Below, piece by piece: positions 38,142 to 46,943 of a DNA stretch of 64,000 bases (positions are counted from its first letter, which is position 1; the number at the start of each line of letters is the position of its first letter). A program made the translations under genes and the position numbers. The DNA is from Acinetobacter oleivorans DR1 (GTDB lineage Bacteria > Pseudomonadota > Gammaproteobacteria > Pseudomonadales > Moraxellaceae): contig NC_014259.1 of the NCBI RefSeq assembly GCF_000196795.1, positions 3,472,001 to 3,536,000 on the forward strand, in the 5' to 3' direction. The notes under the pieces were generated by a model. That model was not told the DNA's origin. It made no database searches and saw only the letters and a program-made list of their open reading frames with translations.

Positions 38142-38501
38142 TTATGCAGCTAATGCGCCTTTAGCTTTTTCAGCTAAAGCAGCAAATGCTACTGCATCAT
38201 GCATAGCGATGTCAGCTAATACGCGACGGTCGATGATCACTTGAGCTTTTTTCAAGCCATCGATCATACGGCTGTAAGACAAACCGTTTTGACGAGCACC
38301 AGCATTGATACGCGCAATCCATAGAGCACGGAATTGACGTTTCTTTTGACGGCGGTCACGATAAGCGTATTGACCAGCTTTGATTACCGCTTGGAACGCT
38401 ACGCGGTAAACGCGTGAACGAGCACCATAGTAACCTTTAGCGCGAGCAAGAATTTTTTTGTGACGACGATGAGCCACTACACCACGTTTTACACGAGCCA
38501 T
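38142..38501 (-). CDS. rplT: 50S ribosomal protein L20
   Basis: The 119-residue L20 starts [29 protein letters not shown], the basic N-terminal tail that threads into 23S rRNA, followed by the globular domain with [11 protein letters not shown] and [14 protein letters not shown]20 is essential for early 50S assembly and in enterics represses its own operon by binding the rpmI leader. It follows rpmI by 11 bases. Cotranscription with infC is not possible here without read-through because of the gene insertion upstream. Confidence 0.98.
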
Positions 38502-38512
38502 TTATAATCTCC

Positions 38513-38707
38513 TTAGATGTATGGGCACATACGACGAACTGAGTTCACGTCAGAAACATGAACCATTACACAGCCGCGTAATTGACGGATACGTTTAGCA
38601 GATTTTTTGGTCAAAATGTGGCGCTTAAATGCTTGTTTGCGCTTGAAACCGTGTGCAGTCGCTTTGAAGCGTTTAGCAGCACCGCGGCGAGTTTTCATCT
38701 TAGGCAT
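38513..38707 (-). CDS. rpmI: 50S ribosomal protein L35
   Basis: The 64-residue L35 reads MPKMKTRRGAAKRF at its start, which fixes the ATG at 38707; an AGAGG ribosome site lies 8 bases before it. A longer open frame to 38797 is upstream leader and not coding. In E. coli rpmI and infC are transcribed together and L20 represses by a pseudoknot in this leader; here rpmI begins its own unit, so the 38708-38943 spacer must carry a promoter and possibly the L20 target. Confidence 0.97.
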   Translation of the reverse strand: MPKMKTRRGAAKRFKATAHGFKRKQAFKRHILTKKSAKRIRQLRGCVMVHVSDVNSVRRMCPYI

Positions 38708-38943
38708 AACAACCTCTTTTGAACACCTGTTCGGAACGTTTGCACCATTGCAAAAACGACCTGCAGGTAAGGGAGCCGATATTCTAAAGCATCCCAACTT
38801 AAAACAAAAGTAAAATGCTCATTTTTTGATAGTAAATTGTCTATTTTATATAAACGATATTTTCTATAATCAATTATCAAATTACGAGAAAATCCACAAA
38901 ATCATCGCCTATAATAAGTGCAATCTCTTAAATTCAAAAGAAT
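38708..38943. promoter_or_regulatory. Divergent region between rpmI and the MFS gene
   Basis: These 236 bases hold promoters for rpmI-rplT (minus) and the transporter gene (plus). The half nearest rpmI (38708-38800) is GC-richer and contains self-complementary stretches around CCTGCAGGT at 38760-38768, as expected of an L20-binding leader. I could not draw the structure with confidence. Confidence 0.4.
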
Positions 38944-40197
38944 ATGAATATACAAAATGATGCTTTCGCTGCATTACGGTATCGAGACTTCTCTATCGTT
39001 ACGATCAATCAGTTTTGCCTAACGCTCGCAATTTTGATTCAAGAAATTATTGTTGCCTATTCATTGTATCAAATCACCAAAGACCCACTGACTTTAGGTT
39101 TAATCGGACTTGCTGAAGCCATTCCTTTTATTGCCCTTTCTCTTTGGGGAGGCTATTTTGCAGATAGGTTTAATAAACAGATTATTATGAAAATCTGTTT
39201 ATTTTTCTCAGTTCCCCTTCCCCTAGTTTTATGGTTACTTTTCCACTTACATGGTTTAGGGCATATCAGTGTTAGCTTCCTTTCTTGGGGCATTTATGCT
39301 GTTATTTTTGGCTTAGGAACAATCCGCGGTTTCTACAATCCTTCTGCAACATCTTTAAAACCATTTTTAATTCCACGCGAACTTTATGCAAATGGTGCGA
39401 CTTGGACAACCATTGGCTGGCAAAGTGGTGTAATTATTGGACCAATGCTGGGTGGTTTTATGCTTGCTTATTTAGGCAGAGAAACCAGCCTATTTAGCGT
39501 TGCTGTTTTGCTTGGTATTTGCTTTATTTTAATTAACTTATTGCATAAACGTGATTTCCCTAAAATTGAAACGGACAATATTTTAGAAAGCTTAGGAGAC
39601 GGTTTCCGTTTTATCTGGAAAACCAAAATTGTTCTTTGGGCGATTTCTCTTGATTTAGCTTCTGTTTTATTTGGCGGCGTTATCGCGTTATTACCAATTT
39701 TCGCAGAAGATATATTAAAAGTCGGTCCGGAAGGGCTTGGATATTTGCGAGCTGCTCCCTCTATTGGCGCACTTATTACCATGATTGCTTTGACTCGCTT
39801 TCCGCCAACTCAGCACGCATGGCGTAACATGTTACTTGCTGTAGCAGGTTTTGGAATATTTACTATTCTATTCGCCTTCTCAAACAATATGTGGTTATCT
39901 CTTTTTGCGCTGGCTATGACAGGCGCTTGTGACAGTATTTCTGTGGTTGTAAGACAAACCATTTTGCAAATTTTCCCACCAGAAAATATGCGTGGTCGCG
40001 TTGCTGCTGTAAACGGGATGTTCGTTTCATCAAGTAATGAGCTTGGTGCATTTGAGTCAGGTTTAGCGGCTAAATATTTAGGCACGATTACCGCTACAAT
40101 TTTTGGAGGCTGCATGACGCTGGTTGTTGTGACTTTCTGTTGGATCAAAACGAACGATCTATTTAAAGTTGATATCACCAGAAGCTCAGAAGATTAA
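38944..40197 (+). CDS. MFS transporter
   Basis: The 417-residue protein has 12 predicted membrane helices in two bundles of six. The loop 2-3 motif appears as GGYFADRFNKQ near residue 68, the MFS motif A. It resembles the enterobactin exporter EntS/MFS_3 group (N-terminal FAALRYRDFSIVTINQF and the QTILQIFPPENMRGRVAAVNGMF segment near residue 340). The substrate is unknown. The start ATG at 38944 is preceded by an AAAGAAT stretch, a weak ribosome site. A UUCG terminator follows. It lies between infC and rpmI relative to the ancestral order. Confidence 0.9.
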   Translation: MNIQNDAFAALRYRDFSIVTINQFCLTLAILIQEIIVAYSLYQITKDPLTLGLIGLAEAIPFIALSLWGGYFADRFNKQIIMKICLFFSVPLPLVLWLLFHLHGLGHISVSFLSWGIYAVIFGLGTIRGFYNPSATSLKPFLIPRELYANGATWTTIGWQSGVIIGPMLGGFMLAYLGRETSLFSVAVLLGICFILINLLHKRDFPKIETDNILESLGDGFRFIWKTKIVLWAISLDLASVLFGGVIALLPIFAEDILKVGPEGLGYLRAAPSIGALITMIALTRFPPTQHAWRNMLLAVAGFGIFTILFAFSNNMWLSLFALAMTGACDSISVVVRQTILQIFPPENMRGRVAAVNGMFVSSSNELGAFESGLAAKYLGTITATIFGGCMTLVVVTFCWIKTNDLFKVDITRSSED

Positions 40198-40215
40198 TTT
40201 AAATAGTTATAAATC

Positions 40216-40239
40216 AAAGCATCTTCGGATGCTTTTTAT
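40216..40239. terminator. UUCG-loop terminator between MFS and yqaA-like genes
   Basis: AAAGCATC-TTCG-GATGCTTT followed by TTATTTT. The loop is the stable UUCG tetraloop. Confidence 0.9.
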
Positions 40240-40240
40240 T

Positions 40241-40669
40241 TTAAATAAAACCCATCACCACCCAGTAAATAAACAAATAGCGCCCTGCTTTAGCAATAAT
40301 AACAATACCAAGGAAGCGCCAAAAATTTTCTTTGAAGAGTCCAGCAACTAAAGTAATTGGATCACCAATAATAGGCGCCCAACTTAAAAGTAAAGAGTAA
40401 AAGCCATACTTATGATAAAAGCGCTGGGCTTGTTCTAAACGCTTTTCAGAAACTGGAAACCACTTTCGATGTTTAAACTGCTCTATCTTTAGGCCTAACC
40501 ACCAATTGACACAAGAACCCAATACATTACCCAAAGTAGCAGTACTGATTAAAAGCAAAGCTGAATATTGTTCCTTTAACAATAAGGTTACCAATACCGC
40601 TTCAGACTGTAGAGGTAATAATGTGGCAGCACCAAAAGCACTGATAAAAAGCAAAAAGTAACTCAGCAT
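40241..40669 (-). CDS. YqaA-family (DedA-related) membrane protein
   Basis: This 142-residue membrane protein has about four helices. It contains the SNARE-associated/DedA-like core ATLGNVLGSCVNWWLGLK near residue 45 and WAPIIGDPITLVAGLF near residue 100, which match the E. coli YqaA group. The larger DedA family flips undecaprenyl-phosphate and phosphatidylethanolamine; whether short YqaA proteins do so is not known. ATG 40669 is used; an upstream TTG would add two residues. It is 57 bases after the GST gene on the same strand. Confidence 0.88.
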   Translation of the reverse strand: MLSYFLLFISAFGAATLLPLQSEAVLVTLLLKEQYSALLLISTATLGNVLGSCVNWWLGLKIEQFKHRKWFPVSEKRLEQAQRFYHKYGFYSLLLSWAPIIGDPITLVAGLFKENFWRFLGIVIIAKAGRYLFIYWVVMGFI

Positions 40670-40726
40670 AATCAATTACACCAAATGACTTTTTGCTTTA
40701 AGCATTTATTAAATCTAGGCAAGAAA

Positions 40727-41347
40727 TTAAGCCACTTTAATTGATAGTGCTTTCTGAACTGCTGGACGTGCTGTTAAGCGCACAATATATTCTTGTACAT
40801 ATGGATAGTCTTCAAGTTGAATACCTTGCCATTCATAACGCAAGATCCAAGGTAAAATTGCCATATCAGCAATTGAATATTCACCAGCAACAAACTTCTG
40901 ACCAATTAATTGTTTATTAAGTACACCATATAAACGTTTAGTTTCATTTACATAGCGATCTATGGCATAGGGAATTTTTTCTGGGGCGAAACGATTAAAA
41001 TGATGATTTTGCCCAAGCATAGGCCCTAACCCGCCCATTTGCCACATGAGCCACTGCTCAACCTCAACTCGCTCTTGTTCATCATCTGGATAAAATAATC
41101 CAGTTTTTCGTCCTAAATATTGCAAGATAGCACCCGATTCAAATATAGATATCGGCTCACCACGAGGTCCATTTTGATCAACAATCGCAGGAATTTTGTT
41201 ATTTGGAGAAATTCTCAGGAAATCTGGTTGAAATTGATCATTTTCTAAAATATTAATTGGGTAAAGGGTGTAATCCAGTCCCATTTCTTCTAAGGCAATT
41301 GTGATTTTATGTCCATTGGGAGTGCCCCAATAATATAGATCAATCAT
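40727..41347 (-). CDS. Glutathione S-transferase family, YfcG/nu-class-like
   Basis: The 206-residue protein has the thioredoxin-like N-domain (residues 1-80, with NNKIPAIVDQNGPRGEPISIFESGAILQYLG carrying the GSH-binding ES motif) and the all-helical C-domain (EQWLMWQMGGLGPMLGQNHHFN). The QMGGLGPMLGQ segment and the TPNGHKI active-site loop are characteristic of YfcG/YghU disulfide-bond oxidoreductases, which use GSSG or GSH and lack a catalytic Cys. It probably acts in cytoplasmic thiol homeostasis. No adjacent gene points to a specific substrate. Confidence 0.9.
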   Translation of the reverse strand: MIDLYYWGTPNGHKITIALEEMGLDYTLYPINILENDQFQPDFLRISPNNKIPAIVDQNGPRGEPISIFESGAILQYLGRKTGLFYPDDEQERVEVEQWLMWQMGGLGPMLGQNHHFNRFAPEKIPYAIDRYVNETKRLYGVLNKQLIGQKFVAGEYSIADMAILPWILRYEWQGIQLEDYPYVQEYIVRLTARPAVQKALSIKVA

Positions 41348-41539
41348 TCTATTTTCCTATTCATCGTTATCATGACTGCGTCTTGCGTTATATCATGTTT
41401 TAAGAGAAACGATGAGATTTCCAACACTAAAAAACACATAAAATTCGTGAATTGAATTTCTTAAAAAAAATATAGCAGTTGTCTTAAATAAAACTGAATA
41501 AAGAAAAGTTAAGTGATATTTTTTATTAATATTAGAGTA

Positions 41540-41571
41540 AAAAAAAGCACTGCTTTTGCAGTGCTTTTTTT
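41540..41571 (-). terminator. Terminator after infC
   Basis: AAAAAGCACTGC pairs with GCAGTGCTTTTT around four bases, with long A and T runs on both sides. It lies 6 bases past infC and closes the thrS-infC transcript before the inserted GST, YqaA and MFS genes. Confidence 0.92.
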
Positions 41572-41576
41572 GAGTA

Positions 41577-42128
41577 TTACTTTTTCTTTTTCGGTCCAAG
41601 TAACATACCCATTTGACGGCCTTCCATTTTTGGTGCTTGTTCCACAACCCCATACTCAGCCACGTCTGCTTCAATTTTTTGCAATTGAGCTAAGCCAAGT
41701 TGTTGATGAGCCATTTCACGACCACGGAAACGTAAAGTGATCTTCACTTTGTTTCCTTCTTCAAGGAATTTCAAAATAGCACGAAGCTTAACTTGATAAT
41801 CACCAACATCAGTTGCAGGGCGCAGTTTGATTTCCTTCACTTGCACTTGATGCTGTTTTTTCTTCGCATCTTTTTGCTTCTGCTTAAGGTCAAACAAGTG
41901 CTTGTTGTAATCCATAATTTTACAAACAGGCGGCTCGGCGTTTGCAACGATCTCAACAAGATCAAGTTCAACCTCTTCAGCAGCACGCAGTGCTTCACTT
42001 AATGAAACAATTCCTTTTTGCTCACCTTCAGCACCGACGAGGCGTACTTCTTTTGCACGGATCTCATCGTTAATTGCTGGACGGTTGCTTTTTGCACCTT
42101 GTTGTTGGTTACGGTCAGGCTGTTTAAT
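41577..42128 (-). CDS. infC: Translation initiation factor IF-3 (ATT start)
   Basis: IF-3 binds the 30S subunit and checks the start codon. I assign the start to an ATT at 42126-42128, five bases past the thrS stop codon, giving MKQPDRNQQQG and a 183-residue protein of normal IF-3 length; the domain begins INDEIRAKEVRLVG and the N-domain ends at PPVCKIMDY. The first ATG in frame, at 41915, would remove the whole N-terminal domain. An AUU start is the known device by which infC represses its own translation, because IF-3 rejects non-AUG starts. The GGAG ribosome site lies in the last thrS codons. Confidence 0.95.
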   Translation of the reverse strand: MKQPDRNQQQGAKSNRPAINDEIRAKEVRLVGAEGEQKGIVSLSEALRAAEEVELDLVEIVANAEPPVCKIMDYNKHLFDLKQKQKDAKKKQHQVQVKEIKLRPATDVGDYQVKLRAILKFLEEGNKVKITLRFRGREMAHQQLGLAQLQKIEADVAEYGVVEQAPKMEGRQMGMLLGPKKKK

Positions 42129-42133
42129 CTTTC

Positions 42134-44056
42134 TTACTCCACAATATACCGGCCGCGTTCGGCGACGGCAGACTTCACTAAGTCAATGAATGCATCTACT
42201 GACATAGTACCTAAATTTTTTCCTGAGCGGGTACGTACATTCACTGTACCTTCTTCAACTTCTCGATCACCAAGAACTAACAGGTAAGGAATACGCTCTA
42301 AAGTACGCTCACGAATCTTAAATCCGATTTTTTCGTTTCTCAAGTCAGAAATAGCACGAAGACCATTTTCTTTGAGTTTTGCTACGACTTTCTCACAAGC
42401 CTCAGCCTGAGAGTCAGTAATATTCATAACACATGCTTGTAACGGCGACAACCAAGGTGGCATGAAACCAGCGTAGTGTTCAATTAGTATACCAATAAAA
42501 CGTTCAAAACTGCCAAGAATTGCACGATGCAACATAACAGGCTGATCACGATCATTGTCTTCAGTTACGTAAGACGCATCTAAACGCTCTGGTAAGTTGA
42601 AGTCACACTGAATAGTACCACATTGCCATACACGTCCGAGACAGTCTTTCAATGAGAATTCAATTTTCGGACCGTAGAACGCACCTTCACCTGGCTGTAA
42701 TTCCCACTCAAGACCCGCTGCATCTAAAGCATCTGCTAAAGATTTCTCAGCCATATCCCAAAGTGCATCATCACCCACACGTTTTTCTGGACGTGTAGAC
42801 AATTTCATTTGCACTTCTTCAAAGCCAAAATCTTTATAAACATCTAAAGTGAGCTTGATAAAATCTGCCACTTCTTGACCAATTTGTTCTTTAGTACAGA
42901 AGATATGTGCATCATCTTGTGTAAAACCGCGTACACGCATAATACCGTGTAAAGAACCAGATGGTTCGTTACGATGGCAAGAACCGAACTCGGCTAAACG
43001 AATTGGTAAATCACGGTAAGACTTCAAACCTTGGTTGAAAACTTGCACGTGACATGGGCAGTTCATTGGCTTAACCGCATAATTACGACTTTCAGAATGA
43101 GTCGTAAACATGTTATCAGCGTAGTTTGCCGCATGACCAGATTTTTCCCAAAGCGTAAAGTCTACGATTTGTGGAGTTTTAATCTCAAGGTAACCATTGT
43201 CTTGCTGAACTTTACGCATGTATTGTTCAAGAACTTGATAAATTGTCCAACCATTTGGATGCCAGAACACCATACCCGGTGCTTCTTCTTGCATATGGAA
43301 CAAGTCTAAGGCTTTACCAATTTTACGGTGGTCGCGCTTTTCAGCTTCTTCAATACGTTTAATATAGGCAGCAAGCTGTTTCTTATCAGCCCATGCTGTA
43401 CCATAAATACGTTGAAGCTGTTCATTCTTCGCATCACCGCGCCAGTAAGCGCCAGAGATTTTTGTCAGCTTGAATGATTTTAAGAATTTGGTGTTTGGTA
43501 CGTGTGGACCACGGCACATATCCAAATAATCTTGATGGTAGTACAAGCCCATTTGTGTTTCTTCAGGCATGTCTGCAATCAAGCGTAATTTGTATTCTTC
43601 GCCACGTGCAGTAAATTCAGCAATTACTTCATCACGTGGTGTCATTTTTTTAACGACATCGTAATCTTGATCGATGAGCTTTTTCATGCGCTCTTCGATC
43701 GCTGCCATATCGTCTAATGTAAACGGACGAGGCATCCAGATGTCGTAGTAAAAACCTTCTTCAATGACTGGACCAATCACCATCTTGGCTTCAGGGAATA
43801 GCTGTTTAACAGCATGTCCTACAAGGTGTGCACAAGAATGGCGAATAATTTCAAGACCTTCTTCATCTTTTGGAGTGATAATTTGTAAGGTCGAATCTTC
43901 GGTAATTAAGTCACATGCATCAACTAAGCGATCATTTACACGGCCAGCAACAGTATTTTTTGCTAGACCAGGCCCGATACTTTGGGCAACTTCCATAACA
44001 GATACAGCGTGATCAAAACTTTTTTGATCGCCATTTGGCAATGTGATAATTGGCAT
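42134..44056 (-). CDS. thrS: Threonyl-tRNA synthetase
   Basis: The 640 residues form the TGS domain (MPIITLPNGDQKSFDHAVSV), the second editing domain with the HSCAHLVGHAVKQLFP and CRGPHVPNT zinc/editing motifs (residues 72-190), the class II catalytic core with zinc ligands in MNCPCHVQVF and RLAEFGSCHRNEPSG, and the anticodon-binding domain ending RIPYLLVLGDREVEEGTVNVR. Length matches E. coli (642). Translation is coupled to infC, five bases downstream. In E. coli ThrRS represses its own mRNA by binding a tRNA-like leader; the 394-base upstream region here leaves room for that. Confidence 0.98.
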   Translation of the reverse strand: MPIITLPNGDQKSFDHAVSVMEVAQSIGPGLAKNTVAGRVNDRLVDACDLITEDSTLQIITPKDEEGLEIIRHSCAHLVGHAVKQLFPEAKMVIGPVIEEGFYYDIWMPRPFTLDDMAAIEERMKKLIDQDYDVVKKMTPRDEVIAEFTARGEEYKLRLIADMPEETQMGLYYHQDYLDMCRGPHVPNTKFLKSFKLTKISGAYWRGDAKNEQLQRIYGTAWADKKQLAAYIKRIEEAEKRDHRKIGKALDLFHMQEEAPGMVFWHPNGWTIYQVLEQYMRKVQQDNGYLEIKTPQIVDFTLWEKSGHAANYADNMFTTHSESRNYAVKPMNCPCHVQVFNQGLKSYRDLPIRLAEFGSCHRNEPSGSLHGIMRVRGFTQDDAHIFCTKEQIGQEVADFIKLTLDVYKDFGFEEVQMKLSTRPEKRVGDDALWDMAEKSLADALDAAGLEWELQPGEGAFYGPKIEFSLKDCLGRVWQCGTIQCDFNLPERLDASYVTEDNDRDQPVMLHRAILGSFERFIGILIEHYAGFMPPWLSPLQACVMNITDSQAEACEKVVAKLKENGLRAISDLRNEKIGFKIRERTLERIPYLLVLGDREVEEGTVNVRTRSGKNLGTMSVDAFIDLVKSAVAERGRYIVE

Positions 44057-44449
44057 AAAAAAATCCTTAAGGAGTGATGCCCTATACGAAGGAGCATTTC
44101 ACCGCGAGATTATGATCGAGGCGAACCTCAAAATATAAAAACGGTGTAAATCAAAATTAAAAAACCTGAAAGATTTTACACTTGTTCAAGCAAAGTGAAA
44201 ACCTTTGAGCCCACAAAATCATAAATACATTTTGCTTATCAGGTAAACAGCAATAAATGACTTAAAAATATATTGGGAAGATTTTTTAAACACACTCAGC
44301 GCAAGTGGTTTAAGATGAAGAAAATAGCATTTTTGCTCATTTTCTGACTGAAGGGTATTTCTGTTTAAGACTAAAGCATAGATGCTTTGATGCGTATTAA
44401 GTCATATTTTCAAAGAATGAATTAAAAATAGAACACGGAGTTGTTTACC
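44057..44449. promoter_or_regulatory. Divergent region between thrS and acyl-CoA synthetase
   Basis: These 393 bases have no ORF. They must hold the thrS leader (minus strand) and the promoter of the acyl-CoA synthetase (plus). The first 80 bases next to thrS have several short self-complementary segments, as expected of a regulated leader, but I could not fold a tRNA-like operator by eye. Confidence 0.4.
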
Positions 44450-46087
44450 ATGGTTAGTGCTTATGATGAGTTACCACGCACACCCGCAAACTTTGTTGCA
44501 TTGTCACCTCTACGCTACTTAGAGCGTGCAGCTTATATTTATCCAAATCAAGCTTCGATTATTCATGGTAAGCGCCAAATTTCATGGAAAGAAACTTACC
44601 AACGTTGTTGCCAGTTTGCTTCTCAGCTCAAACAACTGGGAATTGAAAAAAATGATACGGTGTCGGTCTTATTACCAAATATTCCTGCCATGGTTGAAGC
44701 ACATTTCGCAGTTCCAATGGCTGGTGCCGTACTTAATACACTCAATACTCGCTTAGATGCAAAAACCATAGCTTTCATGCTTGAACATGCTGAAAGTAAA
44801 GTGCTGTTGGTTGACCCTGAATTTGTTAATTTGGCAAGAGAAGCCCTCTCTCTTATTCCTGACCAACACATTATTGTGATTGATGTAGCTGATGATGAAT
44901 ATGAAGGTGAAAATCAGTTTATCGGCTCTTTTGAATATGAAGAATGGATAGCCCAAGGCGATATTAACTTTGTATGGCATTTACCAGAAGATGAATGGGA
45001 TGCGATTAGCTTAAATTATACATCTGGAACTACAGGTAATCCTAAAGGCGTTGTTTATCATCATCGTGGGGCTTATCTCAATGCTGCTAGTAATATCTTA
45101 GCCTGTGGAATGAAACCTCGTGCTGTGTATTTATGGACATTACCGCTTTTCCATTGTAATGGCTGGTGTTTTGCATGGAGTATCGCAGCAAGCGGTGGAA
45201 CGAATATTTGTTTGCGCAAAGTCGACCCAGAATTAGTCATGCAACTCATTGCAGAACATAAGGTTGATTATTTCTGTGGGGCACCGATTGTTCTTTCAAT
45301 GATTATTAACTTACCTAAAGAAAAACAAACAAACTTTGATCACCATGTTGAAGTGATGGTTGCTGGAGCAGCACCTCCTGTTGCTATTATTGAAGGTATG
45401 CGAAACATGGGAATTAACGTCAACCATGTTTATGGCTTAACAGAAACATATGGTCCTTCTGCCTTGTGTGCTTCACAATCTGGATGGAATGAGCTTTCAA
45501 TTGCTGAACAAGCTCAGCTTCATTCCCGTCAAGGTGTACCCTATCCATTACAAGACAGTATGCGTGTGCTAAATCCCGAAACAATGCAGCCTGTCCCGAA
45601 TGATGGACAAACCATGGGGGAAATTATGTTTCGTGGCAATATTGTCATGAAAGGCTATTTAAAGAACCCTCAAGCAACTCAAGAAGCTTTTGCTGGCGGA
45701 TGGTTCCACACGGGAGACTTAGCCGTTTGCCATCCCGATGGTTATGCAAAAATTACTGACCGATCAAAAGACATTATTATTTCAGGTGGAGAGAATATTT
45801 CATCTCTAGAAGTAGAAGATGTGTTGTATAGGCACCCAGCTGTTTTAACTGCTGCCGTCGTCGCTAAACCCGATGCTCGTTGGCAAGAAGTACCCTGCGC
45901 ATTTATTGAATTAAAAATGGGTGCTACCGCAACACCGGAAGAAATTATTGAACATTGCCAAAAAGAATTAGCACGCTTTAAAGTTCCTAAAGATGTGGTT
46001 ATTACAGAAATTCCAAAAACATCGACCGGCAAATTACAGAAGTTTATTTTGCGAGAATGGGCAAAAGAACGTGCTGAGAATATATAA
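44450..46087 (+). CDS. Acyl-CoA synthetase (AMP-forming)
   Basis: This 545-residue ANL-superfamily ligase activates a carboxylic acid as acyl-AMP and then acyl-CoA. The P-loop-like motif reads YTSGTTGNPKGVVYHHRG near residue 183, the aromatic A5 motif YGLTETYGP near 328, and the hinge GWFHTGDLAVCHPDGYAKITDRSKD near 418, with catalytic Lys in STGKLQKF near 528. The group with DELPRTPANFVALSPL at the start is annotated as medium/short-chain or DmdB-like ligases; chain specificity cannot be read here. ATG 44450 follows GGAG by about ten bases; a TTG three codons upstream is less likely. Confidence 0.92.
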   Translation: MVSAYDELPRTPANFVALSPLRYLERAAYIYPNQASIIHGKRQISWKETYQRCCQFASQLKQLGIEKNDTVSVLLPNIPAMVEAHFAVPMAGAVLNTLNTRLDAKTIAFMLEHAESKVLLVDPEFVNLAREALSLIPDQHIIVIDVADDEYEGENQFIGSFEYEEWIAQGDINFVWHLPEDEWDAISLNYTSGTTGNPKGVVYHHRGAYLNAASNILACGMKPRAVYLWTLPLFHCNGWCFAWSIAASGGTNICLRKVDPELVMQLIAEHKVDYFCGAPIVLSMIINLPKEKQTNFDHHVEVMVAGAAPPVAIIEGMRNMGINVNHVYGLTETYGPSALCASQSGWNELSIAEQAQLHSRQGVPYPLQDSMRVLNPETMQPVPNDGQTMGEIMFRGNIVMKGYLKNPQATQEAFAGGWFHTGDLAVCHPDGYAKITDRSKDIIISGGENISSLEVEDVLYRHPAVLTAAVVAKPDARWQEVPCAFIELKMGATATPEEIIEHCQKELARFKVPKDVVITEIPKTSTGKLQKFILREWAKERAENI

Positions 46088-46090
46088 ATA

Positions 46091-46122
46091 AAAAAGCGAC
46101 GCCTTGAGCGTCGCTTTTTTTT
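46091..46122. terminator. Bidirectional terminator between acyl-CoA synthetase and darP
   Basis: AAAAAGCGACGC pairs with GCGTCGCTTTTT around CTTGA. It serves both converging genes. Confidence 0.92.
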
Positions 46123-46134
46123 ATTTAAGCGCAT

Positions 46135-46671
46135 TTAGCCTTGATCAGACAATAATGCGATTTGCTGCACATAGTTAACAAATTTAACTTTTGATGCCTC
46201 AATATCTGCTTCACTCGCCTGTTGAGTTTTATCGCGGTTGATTCTCAATACATGCTGACGCAAAGTGTGACGTTCCGATGCATTATAAATTTTACTAAAT
46301 TCATTAATTGCAGGATCACCCTGTTCAATCATGCGGTCAACCCAACGCATTAATTGAGCCTGTCTTTTTGCGCCTTGCTGCGGGGTTAAATAAGACAAAA
46401 TAACAGTCTCATCTTCATTGCGCAATAACTTACCAATACGTTGAAATTGGCGACGACGTGCTTCAAAAGAACTAATGTTCTGCACTTCCATTAAAGCATC
46501 AATTAAACGCTCATCAACTGGAAGTTTCTGAATTTGTTTAATAGAAAGTTGTGCGAGTTGCTCACCTAAAGCAGCCATGCGTTGCACTGCTTTTTTCTGT
46601 TCGGTTTTACTTGCACGTCCTTCTAAAGAACCGAAATCTTCTTCAGTATAACGTTGGGAACCACGTGCCAC
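46135..46671 (-). CDS. darP: Dual-action ribosomal maturation protein DarP (YjgA, DUF615)
   Basis: The 178-residue protein matches the YjgA/DUF615 family through the segments RTEQKKAVQRMAALGEQLAQLS-like (residues 22-43), LPVDERLIDALMEVQNISSFEARRRQFQRIGKLLR (residues 50-84; the RRQFQRIGKL motif is diagnostic) and YNASERHTLRQHVLR. DarP associates with late 50S precursors in E. coli. The start is a GTG at 46671 with GAGG nine bases upstream. It lies two bases from npr, so npr and darP are cotranscribed. Confidence 0.92.
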   Translation of the reverse strand: MARGSQRYTEEDFGSLEGRASKTEQKKAVQRMAALGEQLAQLSIKQIQKLPVDERLIDALMEVQNISSFEARRRQFQRIGKLLRNEDETVILSYLTPQQGAKRQAQLMRWVDRMIEQGDPAINEFSKIYNASERHTLRQHVLRINRDKTQQASEADIEASKVKFVNYVQQIALLSDQG

Positions 46672-46673
46672 GA

Positions 46674-46943
46674 TTAATCTGCCTCATAAAATTTTGCTGC
46701 GAATAACGCCAGTACTTCATTTAATGCCTGCTCTTCGTCGGTACCATCAATGACCAATCGCAAAGTGGTCCCTTTACCTGCACCTAACATCAGCAAAGAC
46801 ATAATATTTTTTGCATCTACCAAATGATCGCCTTTTCCAATCTGGATCGACGAACGAAACTTTGTAGTGACCTCTATCAGTTTTCCTGATGCACGAGCAT
46901 GTAAACCGAGTTTATTAATTACATCAACAGTTGTGTCTATCAT
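46674..46943 (-). CDS. ptsO: Phosphocarrier protein NPr (nitrogen PTS)
   Basis: The 89-residue HPr-fold protein contains KLGLHARASGKLIEV, where the phosphorylated His sits at about residue 16, and DAKNIMSLLMLGAGKGTTL carrying the regulatory Ser46-region. The LGLHARAS and MSLLMLGAG forms are typical of NPr. It accepts phosphate from PtsP and passes it to PtsN, linking nitrogen and carbon state to envelope and stress responses. ATG 46943 overlaps the rapZ stop codon (ATGA). In A. baumannii this system has been linked to GigA/GigB signalling; that is recalled, not shown by the sequence. Confidence 0.93.
   Translation of the reverse strand: MIDTTVDVINKLGLHARASGKLIEVTTKFRSSIQIGKGDHLVDAKNIMSLLMLGAGKGTTLRLVIDGTDEEQALNEVLALFAAKFYEAD

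Noticed and set aside
38708..38797. N-terminal extension of rpmI
   Set aside because: The extra 30 residues have no L35 counterpart; the ribosome site and MPKMKT start fix the ATG at 38707.
41393..41674. Open frame of 93 codons across the infC terminator
   Set aside because: It crosses a strong terminator and the end of infC, and its protein is low-complexity with Lys/Phe runs.
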